A stretch of DNA of 64,000 bases, from NCBI GenBank assembly GCA_963592135.1, contig CAVAVP010000013.1, forward strand, positions 1 through 64,000, given 5' to 3'. The notes under the pieces were generated by a model. The model was not told where the DNA came from. It worked only from the letters and a program-made list of their open reading frames with translations, and made no database searches. The position numbers and the translations under genes are program-made. The DNA comes from UBA3700 sp963592135 (GTDB lineage Bacteria; Bacillota; Clostridia; Christensenellales; UBA3700). Positions within the stretch are counted from its first letter, which is position 1; every line of letters begins with the position of its first letter. Positions 1 through 7,796 of this stretch are shown here, piece by piece.

Positions 1-118
1 ATGCGAATTTATATAACAAGAAAGACAATAATTACGACATAAGAGATATCGAGGTGGAATACTCGGTATGGTACAAGTTGGTATACAAATCTACCCAAAA
101 TACTCGCCGAAATACGGC

Positions 119-153
119 AAAAGCGGAGTTATCATTCACAACTCCGCTTTTTT
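119..153 (+). terminator. Rho-independent terminator at left edge
   Basis: An inverted repeat (AAAGCGGAGTT, ten-base loop, AACTCCGCTTT) is followed by a T run, the form of an intrinsic terminator on the plus strand. It would end a gene entering from the left that is not visible in this window. Confidence 0.7.
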
Positions 154-160
154 GTATAAG

Positions 161-187
161 AAAAGCGGCCAACGCGAGACCGCTTTT
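161..187 (-). terminator. Terminator of the TIR gene
   Basis: AAAAGCGG and CCGCTTTT form a perfect eight-base stem with an eleven-base loop. Read on the minus strand it lies just downstream of the TIR-methyltransferase stop codon. The U tract is short. It shares the AAAGCGG core with the neighbouring plus-strand terminator, so the two could also pair with each other. Confidence 0.55.
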
Positions 188-213
188 GTGATGTTCAGTA
201 ATATTTAATATGC

Positions 214-1518
214 TTAGAATCGGACTGAATAGATAACGTAACCTGCCGAAAAAATGGTTTCGCTTGAAAAAAACTGTTCGTTGAGCTCGTCATAATGGTT
301 AGCGCAAAAATCAACGACTTCTTGAGAAATTTTGGAATCGGGATTTTCACGGAGCATTCTGCCAAAGTCGTTGGGTATGAAACTGAACCATGCTTCGAAG
401 AGCAGTTTTTTGTCCTTGCGTGACATGTCCGCAGTTGCAATGCCGTACTTTTCAAGACGAATTGTTTTGGGCTCCATTTTGCGCACGTACGAATAGATTT
501 GCCTTCCGGTGTAGCGGAATCCGCTGTACTTGTTGTGAATGTAGTAAGATTGCATTTTGCGGAAGAGCCCGTCGTTGTCAGGGTAGGCAAACACTGCACC
601 ATCGTCAACGTCACGAATTATCATCACAGCATCGTCGTTGAGGCAGTTGCGAATAGCTTGCAGGATGCGAAATGGCTTTTTGAAGTCCATAATTGCCATG
701 CTTAAGCACACAAAATCTATGCCTTCGGCATCAACTGCATCGAGATATTCTTCAAGTTTGTCTTCAAAGTCGTCTGCCTCGAATTGCGTTGTGAAAAATT
801 GAATATTGTTGTCTTTTCTTTCGGCATTTCCTCGCTCAGCAACCTCATTTGAATAGGTGAGGGCGATAACTTTCGATACCTGGGGGTTTTCAAAACGTTG
901 GAACGCGCTTTCGTGATTGAGCACATTCACGTCAAGACATACAACGTCCTTTTTGCCGTCGAGTAAGTCTCGTATTACGGGCGCTTCATACTTGTCGAGA
1001 AGAAGGTCTTCCGATTGCAAGCGGTGTTTTTCCTTCAAGTCCTCGTCAATGTAATATCTCACGTCGTCGTGTCGCGACAAAAGATCTTCGTCGTTTTCGC
1101 CCTTTTGGATGCCTTGAAGCATGGATATGAGTTTGACCATGGACGCGTCGAAATATTCTCTGCTTATCTGCACACCATTAAAGAAGGGAAGCATTTGCAT
1201 CGTGAGCGGCAGTTCCTTTGGAAAATCGAAACCATCCACCATGATGGGGATGATATTCTTTTTATTTTTGATCGCGTGTTCGATTTCAAGCCTGAGCCAA
1301 TCGTTTTCGTTAACGCAACGATCGAGGGCGTGAGAGGGAAGAATAAGAACAAAGTTTGTTGCATCCTCGATTGCGGAATAAAGTTTTTCGTTGAACGGAC
1401 CTGATCTCAACTCCTCGAGATCAAGAAACACAGAGATGTTTTCGCGGTGAAGCCACTCGTAAATGAGTCTTGCAAACGCAAAGCCACCGTCACGGCGATA
1501 ACTGATAAAAACGTCCAT
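214..1518 (-). CDS. TIR domain fused to a methyltransferase-like domain
   Basis: Residues 1 to about 135 form a TIR domain. It opens with DVFISYRRD, has a FLDLEELRSG loop, and contains NENDWLRLEIEHAI followed by IIPIMVDG. In that motif E78 lies four residues after the Trp, the spacing of the catalytic Glu of SARM1 and related NADases, so NAD cleavage is possible. Residues about 155-350 look like a class I methyltransferase (Rossmann) fold: strand KDVVCLDVNVL, strand SKVIALTYSNEV, then DFVCLSMAIMDFKKPF and VMIIRDVDDG. The glycine-rich SAM loop is poorly conserved, so this part may bind rather than methylate. The gene follows the GNAT gene by nine bases and is probably its operon partner. A TIR effector with a sensor-like domain suggests a defence or stress role, which is inference. 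The TIR call is secure and the methyltransferase call moderate. Confidence 0.8.
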   Translation of the reverse strand: MDVFISYRRDGGFAFARLIYEWLHRENISVFLDLEELRSGPFNEKLYSAIEDATNFVLILPSHALDRCVNENDWLRLEIEHAIKNKKNIIPIMVDGFDFPKELPLTMQMLPFFNGVQISREYFDASMVKLISMLQGIQKGENDEDLLSRHDDVRYYIDEDLKEKHRLQSEDLLLDKYEAPVIRDLLDGKKDVVCLDVNVLNHESAFQRFENPQVSKVIALTYSNEVAERGNAERKDNNIQFFTTQFEADDFEDKLEEYLDAVDAEGIDFVCLSMAIMDFKKPFRILQAIRNCLNDDAVMIIRDVDDGAVFAYPDNDGLFRKMQSYYIHNKYSGFRYTGRQIYSYVRKMEPKTIRLEKYGIATADMSRKDKKLLFEAWFSFIPNDFGRMLRENPDSKISQEVVDFCANHYDELNEQFFSSETIFSAGYVIYSVRF

Positions 1519-1527
1519 AATTCCTCT

Positions 1528-2628
1528 TTATTTTTTGACCATGGCATAGCACGGCACATCGAATACGCCGGGATATTCCTCGACGATTTCAAATCCGAGC
1601 CTCTGATAAAGTTTCCACGCGCCCGGATTTGCTATAACACATTCTAGGTGGCATTCGCCTTTGTCACTCACCGTTTGAGTAATGAGTTTTGATGCGATAC
1701 CCTTGCCACGAAACATTGGATCCACAGTAACATTTGCCACGTAATAATAATCCTTGTCATCGAACATCTTTGCGTAATAGTCGCAATAGATTTTGTGCGT
1801 GCGTTCGTCGCACTTTACACCAGCCTGCTCGAATGCTTTACGAATATCCTCTTCGTTTTCAACGACGGGGGCACGCTTCGACACCATTGCTCCTACGACA
1901 AAACCATCCTTTGTGACCGCAACCGTGATGTTTTTTTGATTGTAAAGGGTTGGAAGCGACGTCATTTGCGCAATAACCTTCTCGCCGTCCTCGATTGAGT
2001 CGAACCAATAGGGATAAATGTATCTGTCGCTGAGATAAATGAGTTTTGCAACCTGCATTTTGTCGTCGCAATCCTGCATAGGACGCACTGTGAGTTCATC
2101 TATCGGTTTGACACTCACCTCGTTGTCGATAAAACTCTTGAAAGAGATGTACTCGTCTTTTGTTATCTCACGCGGATATGAGAGAATTTTGAGCTGCAAC
2201 TCACCGTCACCAAGGTGATATTTCGCTTGAATATGAGCGTGAGAGTTCATGACGAAACCGCGTTTTTGATAGAAATCGAATCTTTTTACGCTTGTGTCGT
2301 CAACAGGCTGATCTATCTCCAAAAAAATACTTTTTTCAGTCTGTTGTTTGAGCGCGTCGAGTGCTTTTGTGCCATAGCTATTGCCACGGAGTTCGGGGAG
2401 AATCGCAAAATGTTCGACGTATATAAAGTTGTCTTTCTCCCAATACGCCAAAATGCCAACGAAATTGTCATTGTCTGTTATGAAATCAAAATGATAATCG
2501 GATTTGCCGAGCACTCGTGCCTGTTCGCCTTCACTTCTCTTTTCAAGATAAGGAAATGACTGCTCGTAAAGAGCCATTGCGGCGGCAAGGTGTTTTTTGT
2601 TTGTTTCGGACAATCTTTCAAGTTTCAT
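1528..2628 (-). CDS. Tandem GNAT acetyltransferase
   Basis: The 366-residue protein holds two GNAT acyltransferase domains. The first, residues about 1-150, has the acetyl-CoA pyrophosphate-loop motif ELRGNSYGTKAL (R81 to G86) after the strand VEHFAILP. The second, about 180-366, has FRGKGIASKLI (R307 to A312) after VANVTVDP and ends with the WKLYQRLGF signature. Substrate cannot be told from sequence. It is the first gene of a two-gene unit with the TIR fusion downstream, and is divergent from the RyR-type membrane protein. No strong Shine-Dalgarno sequence precedes the ATG. Composition is clearly richer in GC than the backbone. Confidence 0.85.
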   Translation of the reverse strand: MKLERLSETNKKHLAAAMALYEQSFPYLEKRSEGEQARVLGKSDYHFDFITDNDNFVGILAYWEKDNFIYVEHFAILPELRGNSYGTKALDALKQQTEKSIFLEIDQPVDDTSVKRFDFYQKRGFVMNSHAHIQAKYHLGDGELQLKILSYPREITKDEYISFKSFIDNEVSVKPIDELTVRPMQDCDDKMQVAKLIYLSDRYIYPYWFDSIEDGEKVIAQMTSLPTLYNQKNITVAVTKDGFVVGAMVSKRAPVVENEEDIRKAFEQAGVKCDERTHKIYCDYYAKMFDDKDYYYVANVTVDPMFRGKGIASKLITQTVSDKGECHLECVIANPGAWKLYQRLGFEIVEEYPGVFDVPCYAMVKK

Positions 2629-2690
2629 ATCGTTTTGCGGTTGAGTTTATTGAACGCAACGTGCACTCTCCTATACACAGTTATAAAGTA

Positions 2691-2719
2691 ATCTTATCAT
2701 GCCTACGGCAAATTTGCAA
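2691..2719 (-). promoter_or_regulatory. Promoter of the GNAT-TIR unit
   Basis: On the minus strand a -35 TTGCAA (2714-2719), 17-base spacer and -10 TAAGAT (2691-2696) lie about 60 bases before the GNAT start. They are recognised by similarity to the housekeeping consensus only. Confidence 0.45.
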
Positions 2720-2799
2720 TAGCAATTTCCATAATATCACAAAATTTGTATACGTTTTGTCATAATATTCTTGGCTTTTGAACTCATTTGGCAAAAAAA

Positions 2800-2816
2800 T
2801 GCATAATGTCTATGCA
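2800..2816. promoter_or_regulatory. Palindrome upstream of RyR gene, possible operator
   Basis: TGCATA and TATGCA flank a five-base spacer about 50 bases before the RyR gene start, next to a probable -10 box TAAGAT. The symmetry and position suit a dimeric regulator, but no regulator is identified. Confidence 0.3.
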
Positions 2817-2868
2817 AAAAAACAGATATTGTGATAAGATGTTAATGTCAAAGTTTTAGAGGACGTAT

Positions 2869-5109
2869 ATGAATATTGTGATTTGGATTTGTTTTGCCGT
2901 TATGATAGCGATTGCGTTGACTTCGGCAATCAACGTTGCAAAACGAGGCAGAGCAGACAGACTTGAATATTACAAAAACTACAAAAAAGGCAAGTTTTGG
3001 GCAATTTATTTTGTTGCCATTCCGCTGTTTTATCTTGCGCACTCGTTCAACGGATCGTCGGTTGGAGAGTCTATCGTTGAGGCGGTAAAGTCAAGTGTCG
3101 ATCTTGTTGTTTTGAAGTATGACTATTCGACTGCGGAACCTCTTATGAACGCAAATCCGCTCTTTAAGGCGGCAATGATTACGTGCTTCGTTTTTGTTGC
3201 GCTCAATGCAAGCTTTTTAGCATTGACGATTGCAGGCAGAAGAATTTTGAATTATGTCTGGAAAAAGAAAGCAAAGAAAAGCAAAAAATGCTACGTTATC
3301 GTCGGATATAATCCGCAAAACAAAGCTATTGCAAAATCCGTGATGAAAAAAGGCGCGCACCAAAAGTGTATTCTCGTGTCCGATTCTATAACCGACGATT
3401 TGAAAAATTTTGCTTTTGTTGAAAAAATTGCATACGCAAAGGTGAATTCCTTGGACGATTTTGCAAAAAAATTGCGTGAACTATTCAAAGATTATTCAAA
3501 CCGTAGCGTTGAGGTAATTGTCAATACGGGCGACGATAAAAATAACCTTGCTTTTGTCGAACAAATTGTGGACGTGATCGACAATATGCCCATCGAGGAC
3601 TGTGTTGCCGACAGCGAGAGAGGACTTAATGCATACGTGTTCGGCGAACCCGAAAATGTGTCGATTTTCGACAAGTTTGTCAAAGCATCGTCGGGGCTTG
3701 TGCATTTTGTCAACAAGTACAAACTCGTTGCATACGATTTCATTGACAAATATCCGCTCACCGAATTTATGGATGAAACGCAAATCGATTTTGACAGCGC
3801 TACAATCAAATCCAATGTATCTATCAACGTTGCTATGCTCGGCTTTGGCAAAACCAACAGACAAATTTTTCTTGCATCCGTTGAAAACAACCAGTTTATG
3901 ACAATCAAAGACGGCAAGACGATACAAAAAGCGGTTAATTATTGGATATACGACAAGGAAGACGCACGCAACGACAAAAATCTCAATCACGATTACTATC
4001 GTATTGCGCAGGATATCGACGGAAAAGATTGCTTGCCTCTTCCCGAAAAACTCGCAAAAGAAGCGTTTTTCAAACTGGATGTGAACGATGACGATTTTTA
4101 TACATCTCTTCACAACAACCTTATCGCAAAAGAAAACGAGAGAAATTTCAACTATCTGATCGTTGCGTTCGGATCGGATCTCGAAAACCTCGATTTTGCG
4201 GAAAAAATTTGCTCAAAACTCAAAGAATGGGAAATATTTGACTACACCAAGGTGTTTGTCAAAATCCGAGATGGCAAGTTTAAGCATAAAGTGATTGACA
4301 GGTTTGACGGCAGTGCGGACTATATCGTTTTTGGAGACGAGAACAAATTGGTGTACAACATTGACACTATCGTCAACGAAAAGAGTGAGAGAATGGCTCT
4401 TGACAGGCATATCTGCTATGCACTTGCCTATGCTGCCGAATATCAAACGCCCGATTGTAATGCACAAAGTGTGGCAAACGGCAAAATCGTCGACGTTGAC
4501 AAGCAAAAAGAAAAGAAAAAAGCAATTGCAGAATGGTATACGCAAAGCAGAATTCAAAGAGACGCGAATATCTACGGCGTGCTTGCGCTACGCATGAAAC
4601 TGCAACTGATGGGATATGACTATTGCGACAAATCGTCACCCGAACAGGATGCGAGCCAAGAGTTTTTGCAACAGTATCAAAAGGACGATGAAATTCAAAA
4701 AAGCGGCAAGACGGTTGAGGGCAGATCGGTTGTCAATTATTGCAACGACGCCTTCGATTTCGGCACACTAAGGGGACGTATGGCGATGCAAGAACATCAA
4801 AGATGGAATGCTTATATGATCACTTGCGGCGTGATCCCGATGCCGATATACAAGATGAAACAGGGCATATTCAAAGACTTCGAACTGCGCCGACATGGGT
4901 GCCTTACGACGTTTGACGGACTTGTGGAATATAGAAAAATCCGTGCGGAAGTTACGGGCAAAACAGAGGAAGAATGCGACGTTATACGCTATGATTATCA
5001 AATTCTTGATGACGCTAAATGGATTTTGGACAAGGCAAATGCAAAGATAATCAAAAAGAAAATGACCTTTGCCGATAAAAATGACACTTGGAGATGTGGC
5101 GCAAAATAG
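2869..5109 (+). CDS. Membrane protein with double Rossmann and RyR domains
   Basis: This 746-residue protein starts with three hydrophobic segments (about 2-21, 43-59, 101-121). A basic stretch, KKKAKKSKK, leads into a TrkA-N-like nucleotide-binding fold with CYVIVGYNPQNKAIAKS. A second Rossmann-type unit starts near residue 320 with VAMLGFGKTNRQIF. Near residue 630 is an RyR-like motif, MAMQEHQRWNAYMITCGV, of the E-H-x-R-W type seen in prokaryotic RyR-domain proteins, followed by the usual RHGCLTTFDGL and DYQILDD tail. The layout suggests a membrane channel or sensor gated by a nucleotide ligand. It diverges from the GNAT-TIR unit, and the shared intergenic region points to a common module. 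A GAGG ribosome site precedes the ATG. Ligand and function are unknown; RyR-TrkA proteins are uncharacterised. Confidence 0.75.
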   Translation: MNIVIWICFAVMIAIALTSAINVAKRGRADRLEYYKNYKKGKFWAIYFVAIPLFYLAHSFNGSSVGESIVEAVKSSVDLVVLKYDYSTAEPLMNANPLFKAAMITCFVFVALNASFLALTIAGRRILNYVWKKKAKKSKKCYVIVGYNPQNKAIAKSVMKKGAHQKCILVSDSITDDLKNFAFVEKIAYAKVNSLDDFAKKLRELFKDYSNRSVEVIVNTGDDKNNLAFVEQIVDVIDNMPIEDCVADSERGLNAYVFGEPENVSIFDKFVKASSGLVHFVNKYKLVAYDFIDKYPLTEFMDETQIDFDSATIKSNVSINVAMLGFGKTNRQIFLASVENNQFMTIKDGKTIQKAVNYWIYDKEDARNDKNLNHDYYRIAQDIDGKDCLPLPEKLAKEAFFKLDVNDDDFYTSLHNNLIAKENERNFNYLIVAFGSDLENLDFAEKICSKLKEWEIFDYTKVFVKIRDGKFKHKVIDRFDGSADYIVFGDENKLVYNIDTIVNEKSERMALDRHICYALAYAAEYQTPDCNAQSVANGKIVDVDKQKEKKKAIAEWYTQSRIQRDANIYGVLALRMKLQLMGYDYCDKSSPEQDASQEFLQQYQKDDEIQKSGKTVEGRSVVNYCNDAFDFGTLRGRMAMQEHQRWNAYMITCGVIPMPIYKMKQGIFKDFELRRHGCLTTFDGLVEYRKIRAEVTGKTEEECDVIRYDYQILDDAKWILDKANAKIIKKKMTFADKNDTWRCGAK

Positions 5110-5247
5110 CAGCATCGCTATATCATCAAAACACGCCCAATTTAATACCCCCTTACTGCACGATTGATGCATACTCTTTTTACGATAACAATCGATAGAA
5201 AATTCTTTCGACGTCATGTGTTTTTATGAAAAACGTCGAAAAACATT

Positions 5248-5283
5248 AAAGGTCAAGTAAAAATGCATTTTTACTTGACCTTT
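5248..5283. terminator. Perfect 36-bp palindrome, probable bidirectional terminator
   Basis: Two exact 18-base half sites starting AAAGGTCAAGTAAAAATG meet with no spacer. The sequence lies about 140 bases after the RyR gene stop and beside the end of a decayed minus-strand gene. The folded RNA would be a long stem rich in A and U, with weak U runs on both sides. A terminator is the simplest reading. It could instead be an end of a small mobile element. Confidence 0.5.
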
Positions 5284-5292
5284 GCAAATTTC

Positions 5293-5776
5293 TTACTTTA
5301 GGCAATCACTTACAGAAAACAACTTTTTAATACGATGCGTCAAAAACAAACGATAATCTTGTCTCATTTTAAAAAAATATTTGAGGCTTTTAGTATTGTT
5401 AAAAATTTGTTCAGTCGCATTTGTCCATGTTGTATTATTTAATTTGTTTTGCAAGAAAGCTAGTCTTAAAACTAATTTTCGAGTAGTATGGTTGATCTAT
5501 AATAGATTTTAACTTTTTCTTTTTAATATTTTCAACTTTTTCATTGCTTCCATTTATTGGAAATACACTTATTTCTATTTTTTCAATGCAATCAAAATTT
5601 AATTGAAAGTATTCTTCATTTAGGTATTCAAATGATCCAAACCGATACTCTTGCTCAAAAGCCGTCTGACCTAATTCATGAAGGTGAGGTTTTACATCAC
5701 TATTTGAAAAATTTTTTGTATTTTATTTTGATTTCTCAAAAAGTTTTATGAAAAATGTGTGGTTTTGTTTGCAAGT
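5293..5776 (-). pseudogene. Decayed minus-strand gene, unidentified
   Basis: Minus-strand coding sequence survives in two overlapping frames. One frame, 5722 down to 5435, has no start codon and reads on from an upstream stretch in the same frame through an in-frame TAA at 5723-5725. It contains AFEQEYRFGSFEYLNEEYF. The second frame, 5496 down to 5293, contains TNATEQIFNNTKSLKYFF. Neither frame has a proper start, so an ancestral gene with at least one stop and one frameshift is likely. I do not recognise the family; a transposase or other mobile-element gene is possible. It is much richer in A and T than the genes to its left. Confidence 0.4.
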
Positions 5777-5828
5777 TCGCTATTAAAATGTGTAAAATGC
5801 CAAAATAACTCGCTATTAAAATGTGTAA
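5777..5828. repeat. 19-bp direct repeat before the DUF4143 ATPase gene
   Basis: TCGCTATTAAAATGTGTAA occurs at 5777-5795 and again at 5810-5828, 33 bases apart, or about three helical turns. A degenerate copy, TGTTAAAATGATTAC, overlaps the -10 box at 5853-5867. The repeats sit directly upstream of the promoter, the usual place for operators. Confidence 0.7.
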
Positions 5829-5832
5829 GTCC

Positions 5833-5861
5833 TTGACTTTATCAGTTCAATCTGTTAAAAT
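5833..5861 (+). promoter_or_regulatory. Promoter of the DUF4143 ATPase gene
   Basis: TTGACT (5833-5838), a 17-base spacer and TAAAAT (5856-5861) match the housekeeping consensus well. A strong GGGGAGGAG ribosome site follows before the ATG at 5889. Confidence 0.65.
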
Positions 5862-5888
5862 GATTACAAAGATACAGGGGAGGAGTTC

Positions 5889-7244
5889 ATGAAAACAAGA
5901 TACTTAAAACGCAAAATAGACGATTTTTTGCTAAACTGGAAAGCAGATACTAATAAAAAACCTTTGATCGTGAAAGGGTGCCGTCAGATCGGGAAAACCG
6001 AATCCATACGACATTTTGCAAAAGCTGCAGGTTATGAAAGCGTTATAGAAATAAATTTTGTTAAAGATGAAAAATATAAAAAAATAACTGTCGACGGATA
6101 TTCCGCAACAGATATCATTAAAAACATATCGCTACTTGACCCGTCAAAAAAATTTATTGCAGGCAAGACTCTTATTTTCTTTGACGAGATAACCGAGTTT
6201 CCCGAAATTGCCACATCGTTAAAGTTTTTTAAGGAAGACGGACGTTTTGACGTAATTTGTAGCGGATCGATGCTCGGTGTTAATTACAAAAAAATTGAAA
6301 GCAACAGTGTCGGAAATAAAACAGACTATGAAATGTTTTCGATGGACTTTGAAGAATTTTTGTGGGCAAAAGGCTACACCTACGAAACTATAGACAATAT
6401 GCTTTCTCACATGAAAACATACACCCCGTTTAGCGAATTGGAAATGTCGATTTTCCATAGTCTTTTTTTAGACTATGTTGTTTTGGGTGGAATGCCGGAT
6501 GTTGTAAAAAATTATATAGAAAAGGGAACATTTGAAGGTTCGCTTATTACACAAAAACAACTTATCACCGACTATAAAGAAGATATCCGTAAATACGCAC
6601 AAGGTTTAGATCAAACTAGAATACTTAACGTTTTCAACAGTATTCCATCACAACTTGCCAAGGAAAACAAAAAATTTCAACTGTCAAAAGTCGAAAAAGA
6701 TGCGAGATTTAGAGATTACCGAGGGTGTGCAGAATGGCTTGTTGATGCAGGTATTGTAAATGTATGCTACTGCTTAAACGATGTTGAGTTACCACTTTCC
6801 GGAAATTGCGACACAGATAAATTCAAATTATATTTTTGCGATACCGGTTTACTCGTTTCTCTGCTAGATGAAGAGTCTCAAGAAGATTTGCGTGCAAACA
6901 AAAATCTCGGTGTATATAAGGGCGCACTTTACGAAAATATTGTCGGTGAAGCATTGGTTAAAGAGGGGTATAAACTCTACTACTACAAAAAAGAAAATGC
7001 GACGCTGGAAGAAGACTTCTTTATTCGTTCTACAGATAGCCTTATACCGATAGAGGTTAAATCTAAAAACGGACGTTCAAAATCTTTGAGATCACTCATT
7101 TCCTCGGATAAATATCCGGATATTTCTTATGGGTTTAAGTTGTCTGCAAATAATATAGGTTACAGTGACCAAATATACACGTTCCCATATTTTTGCACAT
7201 TCTTATTGAAAAGATTCATGACATCCTTTAAGCCGATAGAATAA
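5889..7244 (+). CDS. AAA family ATPase with C-terminal DUF4143
   Basis: The 451-residue protein has a Walker A motif GCRQIGKT (residues 30-37) and a Walker B motif TLIFFDEITEFPE near residues 92-105, followed by CSGSMLGV, typical of the AAA_14 group. The C-terminal part is DUF4143, with LYFCDTGLLVSLL and a late IEVKSKNG motif resembling the core of PD-(D/E)XK nucleases. The length is usual for the family. Members are common accessory genes of gut anaerobes and their role is unknown. It stands alone behind its own promoter and directly repeated element, with decayed genes on both sides, so it is probably a mobile cargo gene. Confidence 0.9.
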   Translation: MKTRYLKRKIDDFLLNWKADTNKKPLIVKGCRQIGKTESIRHFAKAAGYESVIEINFVKDEKYKKITVDGYSATDIIKNISLLDPSKKFIAGKTLIFFDEITEFPEIATSLKFFKEDGRFDVICSGSMLGVNYKKIESNSVGNKTDYEMFSMDFEEFLWAKGYTYETIDNMLSHMKTYTPFSELEMSIFHSLFLDYVVLGGMPDVVKNYIEKGTFEGSLITQKQLITDYKEDIRKYAQGLDQTRILNVFNSIPSQLAKENKKFQLSKVEKDARFRDYRGCAEWLVDAGIVNVCYCLNDVELPLSGNCDTDKFKLYFCDTGLLVSLLDEESQEDLRANKNLGVYKGALYENIVGEALVKEGYKLYYYKKENATLEEDFFIRSTDSLIPIEVKSKNGRSKSLRSLISSDKYPDISYGFKLSANNIGYSDQIYTFPYFCTFLLKRFMTSFKPIE

Positions 7245-7302
7245 AATAACATGCAACAAATTTATCCTTTTCTATGGGGAGGTTATCGGAAAAAAGCCTG
7301 CT

Positions 7303-7382
7303 CCGTCAAGGGTATAAAATATCGCTGAAAACTATGAGTTGACCGACTTATACGACAATATTTTCTACTTATTCCTTGACGG
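7303..7382. repeat. Short inverted repeat in non-coding stretch
   Basis: CCGTCAAGG (7303-7311) and CCTTGACGG (7374-7382) are a nine-base inverted repeat spaced by 62 bases. They lie between the ATPase gene and the recombinase remnant. They may mark the edge of a lost mobile element. No gene is visible in 7245-7444. Confidence 0.35.
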
Positions 7383-7444
7383 CTTGCCCTTTCCCGATTG
7401 TTTTTCTCCCCAAAAAAAAGATAAATCTCTTCTCGGAGGTAAAT

Positions 7445-7717
7445 ATGGAAAACGGAATAATATACCAAAAGCAAATTATAGACCACCTTGTAAGTCAGGT
7501 TTTCGTCAGTGATGACAATACCATCGTTTATTTCAATATTCGTGGCGGTAAAGATATTGAAAAATTGACCATAGACGATACGAAAGAAGTGGTAGAAAAA
7601 GTTCAAACGCAATCACCACTTGCCCGCCGGAAAATAGAAATAAAGCGTAGCCATACCGACTACGTCTTTTTCTTTGCAGAGATACCTTCCCTCTATAAAC
7701 CCCAAGCGAGGAGATGA
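7445..7717 (+). pseudogene. Serine recombinase C-terminal remnant
   Basis: From the ATG at 7445, behind a good CGGAGG site, the 90-residue frame reads YQKQIIDHLVSQVFVSDDN then TIVYFNIRGGKD. This resembles the C-terminal end of large serine recombinases, where a helix of the type IID-FVN is followed by a strand of the type VYDDKIV-YFN. The catalytic N-terminal domain is missing and is not found upstream. The tail after about residue 50 looks unrelated to the family. It is most likely a scar of an integrated element. A small intact gene of unknown function is the alternative. Confidence 0.45.
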
Positions 7718-7758
7718 AACATTATCTCTTTTTTAGATTGTTTTTACTCGAACTTCTT

Positions 7759-7796
7759 ATGGAAACAAATCAGGCATATGGAAACAAATCAGGCAT
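7759..7796. repeat. 19-bp tandem duplication at the lipoprotein stop codon
   Basis: ATGGAAACAAATCAGGCAT is repeated back to back at 7759-7777 and 7778-7796. On the minus strand the copies span the last codons and stop of the large surface protein. Without the second copy the frame would end PMPDLFP followed by TAA; with it the protein gains Tyr-Ala and uses TGA. Confidence 0.85.

Noticed and set aside
3..190. Open reading frame on the plus strand running off the left edge
   Set aside because: It has no recognisable motif and passes straight through two terminator hairpins, so it is probably chance.
3496..4113. Minus-strand frame inside the RyR gene
   Set aside because: It overlaps a long gene with clear domains and shows no protein family; it is a mirror frame.
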